A stretch of 29,228 nt of DNA, from the IMG/VR virus record IMGVR_UViG_3300047667_001127, positions 1-29,228 of that record, one strand, 5' to 3'. This DNA comes from a virus. The translations under genes were made by a program, and so were the position numbers. Positions 1-8,373 of this stretch are shown in pieces. The first letter of the stretch is position 1, and the number at the start of each line of letters is the position of its first letter. The notes beneath the pieces were generated by a model. The model was not told where the DNA came from, ran no database searches, and saw only the letters and a list, made by a program, of their open reading frames with translations.

Positions 1-33
1 ATTACTAATTTTAATACAGCACTAGGGCGATGA
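1..33 (+). CDS. C-terminal end of an upstream gene (partial)
   Basis: The first reading frame is open from base 1 and ends in TGA at 31-33, giving ten residues ending in ...NTALGR. The stop overlaps the ATG at 30 as ATGA, a classic coupled stop/start, which is why this is read as the tail of a real gene and not as noise. Nothing can be said about its function from so short a piece. The upstream neighbour in this kind of phage could be another virion or receptor-binding gene, but that is only a guess. Confidence 0.4.
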   Translation: MTNFNTALGR

Positions 34-218
34 AAGGATTAATAATAATTGAAGTTGATAAGTTTCCAATTCCTAATTCTAATGGGGGTGTTTGGATGCC
101 TTTAAATAATACGGAAAATGGCAAATATTGGGTTAAATTAGAGGCAGAAAAAGATTTAATATTAAATGATATCATGTATACTATTGGAAATGTTGTTATA
201 GATAACCCTAATATTTAA
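30..218 (+). CDS. Small hypothetical protein (62 aa), paralogue of the next gene
   Basis: The gene starts at the ATG of an ATGA junction with the preceding frame. The 62-residue product has no signal peptide or membrane segment and no recognised domain. It begins with a short hydrophobic strand-like stretch (LIIIEVDKF) and ends in a pattern of EAEKDL, then YTIGNVV, then NI. The next gene ends in EAKEDL, FTVKNVEV, NI with very similar spacing, so the two look like a tandem duplication that has diverged. A small beta-rich protein is plausible. The position just before the lysis cassette gives no firm clue. Function unknown. Confidence 0.6.
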   Translation: MKGLIIIEVDKFPIPNSNGGVWMPLNNTENGKYWVKLEAEKDLILNDIMYTIGNVVIDNPNI

Positions 219-219
219 C

Positions 220-414
220 ATGATTATAATGGAAGTACTTATAGTTATATCTAAAATAGAAATAAAAGCAAACGGCTTTAATAGAGTTTGGCAAACATTC
301 CTGTCTACTGACGATGAGAATTGTATGCCAATTGAAGCTAAAGAAGATTTAGAAAAGGAGGGAATATCTTTTACTGTTAAAAATGTAGAGGTTAAAGAAT
401 CAATTAATATTTAA
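220..414 (+). CDS. Small hypothetical protein (64 aa), paralogue of the previous gene
   Basis: The ATG at 220 lies one base after the preceding TAA. A second in-frame ATG at 229 is an equally possible start. The product shares with its upstream neighbour a hydrophobic N-terminal strand, a VW-containing centre and a C-terminal pattern EA-K-DL, I-(Y/F)-T, NV and final NI. No domain, signal peptide or metal motif is visible. The two genes are close enough in length and pattern to be diverged duplicates. Function unknown; the tight spacing means it is probably co-expressed with the lysis genes that follow. Confidence 0.6.
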   Translation: MIIMEVLIVISKIEIKANGFNRVWQTFLSTDDENCMPIEAKEDLEKEGISFTVKNVEVKESINI

Positions 415-426
415 TAAATTAAGACT

Positions 427-648
427 ATGAGTAACTACGGATACATAAAAGAAAACGGAATTACACCTATAGATAATAGGTGGACTTCTGGGCGAGAAAT
501 AACCTTAAACGATGAGTCTATTGTTGTAGGCTATGAGGGAAATCAAGTAGAATCTGATAATGATGTTGAGATTATAGGAGACAAAGCGGCATTTATTGAT
601 TGGATGTTAAGTAACGTAAAGCAAGTACCTTCTAACGATGAGATTTAA
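427..648 (+). CDS. Small acidic hypothetical protein (73 aa)
   Basis: Starts at ATG 427, 12 bases after the preceding stop, and its last 11 bases overlap the start of the holin-like gene at 638. The 73-residue protein is acidic and lacks a signal peptide or transmembrane segment. It has a strand-rich middle (IVVGYEGNQVE...VEIIG) and a short amphipathic helix near the C-terminus (KAAFIDWMLSNVKQV). It does not resemble the two paralogues before it. The overlap with the membrane gene suggests translational coupling to the lysis cassette. No function recognised. Confidence 0.6.
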   Translation: MSNYGYIKENGITPIDNRWTSGREITLNDESIVVGYEGNQVESDNDVEIIGDKAAFIDWMLSNVKQVPSNDEI

Positions 649-1264
649 TCTATTTAATTTTATTAGTCAGTCGGGAAGTTGGCTGCATGCCTTTGTAATA
701 TCGGCCTTTGGTTTAAAAGATATGAAAATCAGTTTATTAGCAATGACCTTAAGCCTTCTAACGGCATCAATAATCCCTTTCTTAGAAAAGAACATTTTTT
801 ATGATGTCACTCTATTTTCGTTTTTAATTACGGTATGGTTCATGGATTTAATATCTGCTATCATCCGTTCGTATAAGCGTGGTGGTAGCTTTAGCACATA
901 CAAGGCGATGTCTGCCGCTGCTAAGTTTATGGCATGGGTATTTATTATTTTCATGTTTAATTTCATGCACAAGTTTAAGGATGTAGTTGAGATGGTCAGC
1001 AATGGATCTGAGTCTAATGGTGTTCTTGGCAAGCTTTTAGAATACAGTCAAATGTCACCCGCTGTTGTTATTACTTACATCATATTTATATTTGCTTTAA
1101 GCACGTTAAAGAACTTCCAGTTGATTGATGCTTTTAGAGGGATAAAGGCTTTAGATTACTTCCTATACAAGTACGTTGATTCTTATAAAAATGAAGAAGA
1201 AGACAGACTTTGGAATACCTTAACTGAGAAACAACAAACTGAAATAATTAATAATAAACGATAA
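638..1264 (+). CDS. Holin-like phage membrane protein
   Basis: The 208-residue protein has about four hydrophobic segments at residues 30-49, 56-76, 95-115 and 140-158, and a charged C-terminal tail. The centre, with WFMDLISAIIRSYK, a Gly-Gly-Ser turn and YKAMSAAAK, resembles the phage_holin_4 (toxin secretion/phage lysis holin) family, where an Asp inside the second segment is followed by a basic loop. A holin accumulates in the inner membrane and opens it to time lysis. Context supports this: a second membrane protein, an amidase and a spanin-like lipoprotein follow directly. The start at 638 overlaps the previous gene by 11 bases; Met29 would be an internal alternative. Family membership is inferred from pattern only. 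Confidence 0.7.
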   Translation: MRFNLFNFISQSGSWLHAFVISAFGLKDMKISLLAMTLSLLTASIIPFLEKNIFYDVTLFSFLITVWFMDLISAIIRSYKRGGSFSTYKAMSAAAKFMAWVFIIFMFNFMHKFKDVVEMVSNGSESNGVLGKLLEYSQMSPAVVITYIIFIFALSTLKNFQLIDAFRGIKALDYFLYKYVDSYKNEEEDRLWNTLTEKQQTEIINNKR

Positions 1265-1272
1265 TAACAGGT

Positions 1273-1653
1273 ATGGAACAAGGAGATATGATGGAAATAA
1301 TGATTCCAATGGTTGATAATTATTGGGCGTACTTCGGAGCATTTTTAGGTCTTCTAGTTCTAGAGCAGCAAATATTCAATAAGCTATTGCCTAACGGTAA
1401 GACTAGGCTGCAGAAATGGAAAGCAGACAGGCTTGACGATGTTATAGTTGGAATCCCTTTGACTCTTGGATTTGTGGCTAACATGAACTACGTCTGGTAC
1501 TGGCAAAACATGTCTTTCACTTGGTCAAACTTTTGGACTGGATTGGCTTGCGGGTTAATTTCAATGTCGTTAGTTTATGCGGTATTAGATTTCCTTCCTA
1601 TGTTATGGAAAGTTGGAAAAGAGAAGATTTTAAAAATTATTAGTAATAAATAG
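1273..1653 (+). CDS. Small membrane protein in the lysis cassette
   Basis: A 126-residue protein with three likely membrane segments (about residues 17-33, 57-75 and 88-108) separated by a basic, helical loop (KTRLQKWKADRLDD). The third segment is Gly/Ser-rich and the C-terminus is lysine-rich, so it probably faces the cytoplasm. It sits between the holin-like gene and the amidase and may be a second holin, an antiholin or a lysis regulator; no specific family is recognised. The start is ambiguous: ATGs occur at 1273, 1288, 1291 and 1300, and an AAGGAGA stretch at 1280-1286 lies between the first and the others. The stop is TAG, showing that TAG is read as a stop here. Confidence 0.65.
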   Translation: MEQGDMMEIMIPMVDNYWAYFGAFLGLLVLEQQIFNKLLPNGKTRLQKWKADRLDDVIVGIPLTLGFVANMNYVWYWQNMSFTWSNFWTGLACGLISMSLVYAVLDFLPMLWKVGKEKILKIISNK

Positions 1654-1657
1654 AATT

Positions 1658-2344
1658 ATGAGCAAGAACTTATGGTTATTGGATGCAGGTCATGGTGACA
1701 CAACTCCTGGGAAAAGATCTCCAGTATTAAAAGACGGGAGACAGTTGATGGAATTTGAATATGTCAGAAAGATTAGGCATGCAATGATTCCTCATATGGC
1801 TAGACTTGGAATTAATTACAATTTCGTTTCTCATGGAAATGAAGATATGTCTCTTCTTCAGCGGGCTAGTGTAATTAATGATATTGCTCGTAAGAATACA
1901 AATGCTGTATGTATTTCTATTCATGCTAATGCTGCTGGAAACGGGACTGACTGGCATTCTGCTTCTGGGTATGAAGTATTTACTTCTAAAGGCTTTACAA
2001 GGTCTGATGAAATAGCTGAGTTTTTCTATATGGCAATGAAAGCGTCTAAGTTATTTAGGATGCGTCAGGATACAGAGGATGGTGATCATGATCGAGAAGC
2101 AAATTATTATATGCTTAAAAAAACTATTTGTCCTGCAATTCTTACTGAAAGTGGATTCTATACGAACGAAGAAGAGGTAGAGAAGATGTTTGACGATGCA
2201 TTTATTGAGAAAGTAGCTGTTGCTCACATTAAGGGTATTTGCGCTTATGATGGGATTGCTTTTAATGGCAATAAGGTAGTTCAGTATAAGTCTACTGGAT
2301 TAGAAACTGTCAATGGACTTGTAATACAATCTAAAAAAAAGTAA
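1658..2344 (+). CDS. N-acetylmuramoyl-L-alanine amidase (endolysin)
   Basis: A 228-residue zinc amidase of the Amidase_3 family, which cleaves the bond between MurNAc and L-Ala in peptidoglycan. Visible landmarks are the N-terminal LLDAGHG with zinc ligand His12, an acidic ligand at Glu32 or Glu34 (MEFEY), SIHAN with His89, and LTESGFYTN with catalytic Glu164. The catalytic domain spans nearly the whole protein (about residues 4-200), leaving a short lysine-ended tail and no cell-wall-binding repeat. There is no signal peptide, so it needs the holin to reach the wall. It begins four bases after the preceding stop and ends in a TAATG overlap with the spanin-like gene. Confidence 0.9.
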   Translation: MSKNLWLLDAGHGDTTPGKRSPVLKDGRQLMEFEYVRKIRHAMIPHMARLGINYNFVSHGNEDMSLLQRASVINDIARKNTNAVCISIHANAAGNGTDWHSASGYEVFTSKGFTRSDEIAEFFYMAMKASKLFRMRQDTEDGDHDREANYYMLKKTICPAILTESGFYTNEEEVEKMFDDAFIEKVAVAHIKGICAYDGIAFNGNKVVQYKSTGLETVNGLVIQSKKK

Positions 2345-2901
2345 TGAAAATTTTAACTCTTATTCTTGTTGTTATTATGATTGCCGGATGCAGCTGTGAA
2401 AAGTCTGTATCCCGCTTTCATAAAAAGACTTTTAAGAAAGAGCAAAAGCTTTTAATTAAAGGTTGTATTTCTGAAAAGAGAGATTCCATTCCGGTTAAAG
2501 AAACTGTTCAGAAGTTACCAGATACTATTCGAACGAATGTATTTGTAGAAGGCCCTACTATTCGAGATACTTTTAGAATTGAATGTGACGAGCTAGGAAG
2601 GGTCATTTATCGAGGTAAAGTACTTTCTGGAGGTGTTTTAGCTACTGCGGTTAAATGTCCTGATTTAGATTCTGTTATATCGATTTACAATAAGGATAAA
2701 GTTACGGAAGAAACTAGGGCTAACTATTGTTGTGATGGTTGGCAAAACTGTGAAAAGCTAAGAGTTGATTCTCTACAATCTGATGTCTGTGGCTTTTGGT
2801 GTAAGTTTAAAATGTTTGGAATTGGAGCCGTACTAGGTATTGCTCTTTCTGTTGTTATAGCTATCCTATTAAAATTAAGAGGATTCGTTTCAGTTATTTA
2901 A
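2344..2901 (+). CDS. Probable unimolecular spanin (lipoprotein with C-terminal membrane anchor)
   Basis: The 185-residue product starts with a lipoprotein signal: a short basic end, a hydrophobic run and the lipobox I13-A14-G15-C16. The mature part is charged and ends in one strong hydrophobic segment (about residues 157-177, FGIGAVLGIALSVVIAILL) followed by a short basic tail. An outer-membrane lipid anchor plus an inner-membrane C-terminal anchor in one chain is the architecture of u-spanins such as T1 gp11, which fuse the two membranes in the last step of lysis. Position after the amidase supports this. The sequence holds ten cysteines, eight besides C16 and C18, several clustered (YCC, DVC, WC), which is unusual. 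It could instead be a lysis lipoprotein of other type. Joined by TAATG to the amidase. Confidence 0.7.
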   Translation: MKILTLILVVIMIAGCSCEKSVSRFHKKTFKKEQKLLIKGCISEKRDSIPVKETVQKLPDTIRTNVFVEGPTIRDTFRIECDELGRVIYRGKVLSGGVLATAVKCPDLDSVISIYNKDKVTEETRANYCCDGWQNCEKLRVDSLQSDVCGFWCKFKMFGIGAVLGIALSVVIAILLKLRGFVSVI

Positions 2902-2902
2902 T

Positions 2903-4915
2903 ATGCTAGTAAATACTCAATATTTTTCTCCAGTTATTCTTAATGGCATTCCTCAATTTCAGAAGAATAGTTTTGATTGGGATAAGTATTGGGAAGAAGA
3001 AATGCGAAGGTGTATTCATGGATATCGCGTAGGAGACGTTTACATTACTGGACCTTATTATTTTTACTTAAATTGGTGGAAGATTAAGCGTACAGGAAAA
3101 GGGGCTACTCGTAAACAATATGGAAACCCTAGATTCACTCAATTAGATTTTGAGTTTTTTAATTTAGTAGAAGAAGCAAGACAAAAAGGGAAGTTCATTG
3201 TACTTGTAAAACGTAGGCAGTGTGGATTCTCTGAGAAAGCGGCTGCTTTAGCTGCTTATGAATACACCTTTTATCCAAGTTCTCAAACGGTAGTAGTAGC
3301 TGGTGAATCTAAGTATTGTGATGATACTATGCTTAAAGCTCACAAAGGCCTTGCTGAGTTAAAGAATACTGAATGGACTCAAAGGTTTAGTGGGAATTTA
3401 GCTGAGCGTATTGCTCGTTGGAAACCAAAAGGAGAACAAGAGTATGTTGGTAACAAAGGGGAGTTGCATTCGATATCATGTTGGACTAATGCACAAGCAA
3501 CAATTGGTAAGTCTCCGTCTCTAATTTTATTTGAAGAAGCCGGAAAGTTCAAGAATCTTATTGCCTCTTTTAATTATATCAAGCCAGCTTTATTTGCAGA
3601 GAATGGAAGAACGACAGGTATGGCACTTATTTGGGGTACGGGTGGCGAGATGGATAGTGGAGCAGACCAACTAAAAGAAATTTTTTATCATCCTGAAGCT
3701 TACAATTGCTTGGCAATGGATGATATTTATTCCGAAGATTGGGATCCTGAATTTATTGATGATAGACCGAAAGTAGGCTGGTTCGTTCCTGCATGGAAGT
3801 TTAGTATTATTGATAAAGATGGAAATGATTTAAAATCCGAAAGTCTTACGAATGTTATGGATAGGCGAGAAATTGCCAAGGACAGTTCTGATCCTAAGAC
3901 ATTAATGAATGAGATAACCCAGAGTCCTATTTTTGTAGAAGAAGCTTTCCTTATTCAAGGAAAAAACAGATTTAATACTGGCTTGCTGAATCGTAGATTA
4001 ATTGAGATTAGAAAGTCTAAGGGAGAGCAAGAAAAGAAAAAGACTGGTATTCTCGAATGGGTTTATGATGAAGTTGATATTAAATTAGTTGTTGGCGTAA
4101 AGTTTACTGAAGAGCATGATGGTTGGTGTCATATTTGGGAAGAACCTGTTAAGATTCCTACAGACCCTAACGATCCTAATTCTGCTACTAGTGTTCCGGA
4201 CTTTTTATATACTACTGCAACTGATTCATGGGATAAACCAGAAGTTACGGATTTCGATGGCGCTTCTAAAGGAAGTTGTGGTGTTCTTAAAGGATTCCTT
4301 ACTATCGGACAGAGTTCTGATAAATTTGTAGCTAGAATTACGGAAAGAACGAGTGATCCTGATTCTTTTTATGAGCATACAGCGATGTTGAATGTTTATT
4401 ACAATGGAGTTAATTTAATTGAGTATTCTAATTACGGGATATTCAAGTGGTATAAAGCAAATAATTTTGAGCATTTACTTAGAGAAAGACCAGAGGTAGT
4501 AAATATTTCTATGGTTGATAGTAAAGTTCAAAACAAATACGGTGTTGATCCTCAGAGTAAAGATTATTGGATTGGTCGTTTAGCGGTTTACATTGAAAAG
4601 AATTGGAATAAATTCGACGATGAGCAACAGATAGAAAGGTTGATAATGTATAAAGAGGAAAAGGGTTATAACTGTGATATAACTATACAGTCTGCTTTAA
4701 ATATTATCCATCTAGAAGACAATAAATATTTTGGATTAACAGTAGATAGTCCAGAAAAGAGCAAAAACAACACAAGTGTTAATACCTTTGGCAAAAGGTT
4801 AAGTAGTAATTTTTACGTTGTAAAAGACGGTCAAATAAAAAAGAATAGCAATGGCACCACTACCGAATCAGTTAATCGCTCCAAGCGAAAAACTCCAAGA
4901 AGACACGCTCTTTAA
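2903..4915 (+). CDS. terL: Terminase large subunit (TerL)
   Basis: A 670-residue DNA-packaging motor. The N-terminal ATPase shows a degenerate Walker A (KRRQCGFSEK, residues 103-112), a Walker B SLILFEEAG (206-214, acidic pair E211-E212) and a coupling motif LIWGTGG (242-248). The C-terminal RNase H-like nuclease has candidate acidic residues at D441 (YTTATDSWD), E507 (LIEYSNYG) and the D539-D549 region (DSKVQNKYGVD). The FEEAG form of Walker B and the lack of a canonical GKS loop are familiar in crAss-like terminases. The last 21 codons overlap the portal gene and encode a basic tail rich in Lys/Arg. The start at 2903 is one base after the spanin-like stop. No small terminase is recognised in the window. 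Confidence 0.92.
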   Translation: MLVNTQYFSPVILNGIPQFQKNSFDWDKYWEEEMRRCIHGYRVGDVYITGPYYFYLNWWKIKRTGKGATRKQYGNPRFTQLDFEFFNLVEEARQKGKFIVLVKRRQCGFSEKAAALAAYEYTFYPSSQTVVVAGESKYCDDTMLKAHKGLAELKNTEWTQRFSGNLAERIARWKPKGEQEYVGNKGELHSISCWTNAQATIGKSPSLILFEEAGKFKNLIASFNYIKPALFAENGRTTGMALIWGTGGEMDSGADQLKEIFYHPEAYNCLAMDDIYSEDWDPEFIDDRPKVGWFVPAWKFSIIDKDGNDLKSESLTNVMDRREIAKDSSDPKTLMNEITQSPIFVEEAFLIQGKNRFNTGLLNRRLIEIRKSKGEQEKKKTGILEWVYDEVDIKLVVGVKFTEEHDGWCHIWEEPVKIPTDPNDPNSATSVPDFLYTTATDSWDKPEVTDFDGASKGSCGVLKGFLTIGQSSDKFVARITERTSDPDSFYEHTAMLNVYYNGVNLIEYSNYGIFKWYKANNFEHLLRERPEVVNISMVDSKVQNKYGVDPQSKDYWIGRLAVYIEKNWNKFDDEQQIERLIMYKEEKGYNCDITIQSALNIIHLEDNKYFGLTVDSPEKSKNNTSVNTFGKRLSSNFYVVKDGQIKKNSNGTTTESVNRSKRKTPRRHAL

Positions 4916-7289
4916 CAATGCTCGTGCGATAATTAAAAGCGCACAAGCATCTGATCCTGACAAAGCTCGTGATGAGTTTTGCTATAGGTTTTATAGAGGC
5001 GAGTGGAATGAGGGAGATTACGACTACTTAACTCGAGAAGGAGATTATGCTTATCCTGCTATGGTAAGAAACATCCCTTTGTTAAAGCCTCGTTTCGAGA
5101 TGCTTAAATCTGAAGAGTATATAAGACCGTTTATCTATACTTTTTTTGCTTCTGATTTAGAATCTACTAAGCAGAAAATGGCTGAGGTTATTGATGATGT
5201 TTTATCTGTGTTTCGAAAGAAAGCTCACGAAAATATTACTGCTACGAGTTCTGCTATTGCGAATCTTCAAATGCTAGAGCAACAATCTCAAAAAATGAAA
5301 GAAGCTGGCGAGCAAGTCCCTCATCATATTGAAAATGCTTTGGTTTTAAATAACAAGACGCTTGACATGAAAAAGCGTTTTCAACAAGAGGATATAGATA
5401 GGATGATTGAGGTGGCTAATATGCCTCGTAAGAAGCGAATTGAAGTAGCGATTAATAAAGCGATTAAGAGTTGTTTTGTTATCCAAGAACTTCAAAGAAA
5501 GTTCAACCAAGGTTTTGAAGATGATTTAATAACCAACAAAGAAATTTACTTTATTCAATGTCCTGAACACATGGACAAGCCTAGTGTTGAGGTTGTTAAT
5601 CAAATGCGTTTTTGGTGGAGTAAAGATGAAGTAGATTGGATTGGTGATTGTGAGTGGGCTATGTACGAAAAGATTATGAGCCCAGCTGCTTTTACTGATA
5701 GATTTAGGAGTCTTAACCGTACTAAATTGGAGACAATATTTGCTTCTAAAGGGATTGGTTTTGATAATTCTATAGGTTCTTCAAGTGGATATCGATATGA
5801 AAATTCTGAGGGGACACCTACTGCTTATGGAGGTGGTTCTTCAAATTTAAACTCACTTGCTATTCAGCATTGTTTTTGGCATTCACAGAAAGAATTATTC
5901 TTTTATCAAGAGACTGGAGAAGACGGTAGTATAATTGAAGAAATGACTGATACTCGTTCTAAGATTCCTTTAGGATATGATTACGAAAGCCGATTCAATA
6001 ATGATATTATGTATGTTGTTATTGCTAACAGGACCACTTTTGTTGAGGGTGGTGTTTGGGGATATCAAACATTTGATTCTGATTATAAGAATCAAGGAAT
6101 GCCTTTTGTTGGATTAAATAAATGGGGAACGACTAAGAGTCATTCTCTTGTTTGGGAGACAAAAGATATTCAAGAATTATGGAATCTTACCCACTACTTT
6201 AAAGAGCTCTGGTTGGCTCTTTCTGGAGTTAAGGGAACTATCATGGATAAAGGTCAATTGCCTGATGATATGACTCCCGAAGAGTGGCAATACGAAAAGA
6301 AACGTGGGGTACAGTGGATTGATACTGTAAACAAGAAAGGACAGCATGCTTCAACTCGTTCTTCATACAATCAGTTTAAAGATTATGATGATACTGTTTC
6401 TCCGAACATTCAATATTTAATTCAGATCCTTGACCATTTTGAGCGATTAGCTGAAACTGCAACTGGAATTAGTCGTGGTAAATTAGGTTCTGTTGTTAGT
6501 GCTGACCAAGTTGGAACGATGAATCAATCTATCCAGCAGTCGGGTATAGTAACCGAAATAAGGCATGCAAAGCACGAGTTGGTGAAACGTAAGGTTTTAG
6601 AGAAATATGTCGCTTTTGGAAAGGATAAATGGAACAAAAATGGCTTTACCGGTCAGGTAGTTGGCGATGATTTGAATGCTGAGTATTTCAATATTCTTCC
6701 TGGCGAATTGTCTGGAGTTGATTTTACTGGTTATGTAGTTTCTGGAAACAAAGAACTTCAGAAGAAAGATAAGTTAGAACAGATTGCTATTCAAGCTTAT
6801 CAGAAGCAAGAAATTGCTGCTAATGAAATTGCTAGAATTATCACTTTAGATGATATTAGAGAAGTTGAGGCTGCGTTAGATTATTATTCTGCTAGAACAA
6901 AAAAGCTATTAGAAGACTCAAATTTGAATCAACAGCAGTTCGAAGAAGAGCAAAAACGTGTTGAAAGAGAGTTTAAGGAATTCGAAATGCAGCAAGCAGA
7001 AAAGCTTAAAATGCTTGACCTGAAAGTTCAGAAAGCTAAGCTAGAGCAAGACATGAGCATTTCTAAAGCTGAACTTGCTTGGGAAAAAGAAAAGCATGAT
7101 GCTGATATTAAAATGAAAAAATACGATACTGATATTGAGAGAAATACAGAGTTACTATATTTGAAGAAAGAAAAAGGTGAGGCTGAGCTTAATGCAAAAC
7201 TCAAAAGCCTAGAGCTTGCACTTACGGGTGTAACCTCAAATATTGAAAGTTTAAGTAAAGAGTCACAGAAAGAAAAAGTAAAAGACTAA
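4851..7289 (+). CDS. Portal protein
   Basis: An 812-residue portal, the dodecameric ring at the unique capsid vertex through which DNA passes. Evidence is its position directly after terL, its length (near 800 residues as in crAss-like portals) and typical stretches: the early CYRFYRGEW region, the helical core around ATGISRGKLG, then VGTMNQSIQQSG and a C-terminal GNKELQKKDKLEQIA segment. From about residue 685 to the end it becomes a long, highly charged Glu/Lys helix with heptad character, compatible with a barrel or extended coiled coil. It starts 65 bases inside terL in another frame; the next in-frame Met comes only about 65 residues later (YPAMVRN) and would remove conserved sequence, so the ATG at 4851 is preferred. 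Confidence 0.85.
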   Translation: MAPLPNQLIAPSEKLQEDTLFNNARAIIKSAQASDPDKARDEFCYRFYRGEWNEGDYDYLTREGDYAYPAMVRNIPLLKPRFEMLKSEEYIRPFIYTFFASDLESTKQKMAEVIDDVLSVFRKKAHENITATSSAIANLQMLEQQSQKMKEAGEQVPHHIENALVLNNKTLDMKKRFQQEDIDRMIEVANMPRKKRIEVAINKAIKSCFVIQELQRKFNQGFEDDLITNKEIYFIQCPEHMDKPSVEVVNQMRFWWSKDEVDWIGDCEWAMYEKIMSPAAFTDRFRSLNRTKLETIFASKGIGFDNSIGSSSGYRYENSEGTPTAYGGGSSNLNSLAIQHCFWHSQKELFFYQETGEDGSIIEEMTDTRSKIPLGYDYESRFNNDIMYVVIANRTTFVEGGVWGYQTFDSDYKNQGMPFVGLNKWGTTKSHSLVWETKDIQELWNLTHYFKELWLALSGVKGTIMDKGQLPDDMTPEEWQYEKKRGVQWIDTVNKKGQHASTRSSYNQFKDYDDTVSPNIQYLIQILDHFERLAETATGISRGKLGSVVSADQVGTMNQSIQQSGIVTEIRHAKHELVKRKVLEKYVAFGKDKWNKNGFTGQVVGDDLNAEYFNILPGELSGVDFTGYVVSGNKELQKKDKLEQIAIQAYQKQEIAANEIARIITLDDIREVEAALDYYSARTKKLLEDSNLNQQQFEEEQKRVEREFKEFEMQQAEKLKMLDLKVQKAKLEQDMSISKAELAWEKEKHDADIKMKKYDTDIERNTELLYLKKEKGEAELNAKLKSLELALTGVTSNIESLSKESQKEKVKD

Positions 7290-7299
7290 AAGAAAAATT

Positions 7300-8358
7300 A
7301 TGAGTGATTACACTAAAGAAAAAGCGGAAAAAGCAGCAGCAGAATTAGAAGCTGTTGCAACAGGAGTTAAGGAGACGGTAAATGATGCTGTCAGCTTTGA
7401 CCCTAATCTTGATTATACTGCGAAGAAAGCGGCAAGTCAAGGATTAGTATTGGGTGCAGATTCAAATGATGCTGTTCCTGAAGCAAATATTCCAAATGAA
7501 GATCCATCATCGGTTTTGAACTTTACAGAAAGAATCAGAACTGATTTTAAAAATATTTTATCAGACGGACAAGAAGTTCCTGAAGATCTCAACAATGAGA
7601 ATTATCTTCAGAAATTAATTGAGTTTACTGGTCCTAAGATTGTTGAAAGTTCAGTGACACCTGAAGCTCTTCAATTCAATAAATTCCTTAAAGATGGGGG
7701 AAATAAAGCAGACTACTTTAAGTCTATTCAAGAAGAAGTTGCTATTGAAAAGATGAGTGATGATCAAGTTCTTTTTTATGATTTTAAGAATCAGTTGGGT
7801 AAAACAGAGGAACGGCCCGATGGGTTTACGGATGAAGAAATCCTTGAACGTGTTGAAGGTATGGATACTTTTGATAAAAAAGAGAAGTCCTTAAAAGTCA
7901 AGTCAAGTTTACGCGAACAGAAAGAGGTTTCTAGAAAATCGCTAGTTGATTCTCAGGCACATGCCAGAACGGAGGATATTAGTACTAGAAGGGGAAAGAT
8001 GTTGGAGAACGTAGATAGTGTTATTAGTGAGAAATCAAAAGTTACCTCTATTCTTGGGGTTCCAGTTAAGCCCGAAGACGTAGCGGCATATAACGTGGAG
8101 TTTAGAGAATTGATGACTGCAGACGAGAACGGTGTTCTTCCTGCGCGTCAGTTGTTGACGGACAATAAGGTTATTTATGATATGCTTTACCATGTAACCA
8201 GACAAGGCGGTATTGAAAAATTCCTCACAGACGAACAGAATAAAAGAGTTAATGCCTTAAAAGAAAAACTGTCTATTACACCGCAAGCAAGGCAATCAAA
8301 TCAAGCTGGAGTTAAAACTGTCGATTACGATAAGTTGGCTGCTCCAGAATTACGTTAA
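7300..8358 (+). CDS. Probable scaffolding protein (head assembly)
   Basis: A 352-residue acidic, helix-rich protein without hydrophobic core segments. It is encoded between the portal and the major capsid protein, where podoviruses and crAss-like phages place the scaffold. The N-terminal 75 residues look disordered and Ala/Glu/Lys-rich, the middle is helical and charged, and the C-terminus ends in a polar tail before a final hydrophobic-basic end (LAAPELR). These are features of scaffolds, but sequence alone does not identify a family and no protease motif is seen. A capsid-associated or protease-linked role is an alternative. The leader AAGAAAAATT before the ATG lacks a Shine-Dalgarno sequence. 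Confidence 0.55.
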   Translation: MSDYTKEKAEKAAAELEAVATGVKETVNDAVSFDPNLDYTAKKAASQGLVLGADSNDAVPEANIPNEDPSSVLNFTERIRTDFKNILSDGQEVPEDLNNENYLQKLIEFTGPKIVESSVTPEALQFNKFLKDGGNKADYFKSIQEEVAIEKMSDDQVLFYDFKNQLGKTEERPDGFTDEEILERVEGMDTFDKKEKSLKVKSSLREQKEVSRKSLVDSQAHARTEDISTRRGKMLENVDSVISEKSKVTSILGVPVKPEDVAAYNVEFRELMTADENGVLPARQLLTDNKVIYDMLYHVTRQGGIEKFLTDEQNKRVNALKEKLSITPQARQSNQAGVKTVDYDKLAAPELR

Positions 8359-8373
8359 TTTAATACAAAAAAA

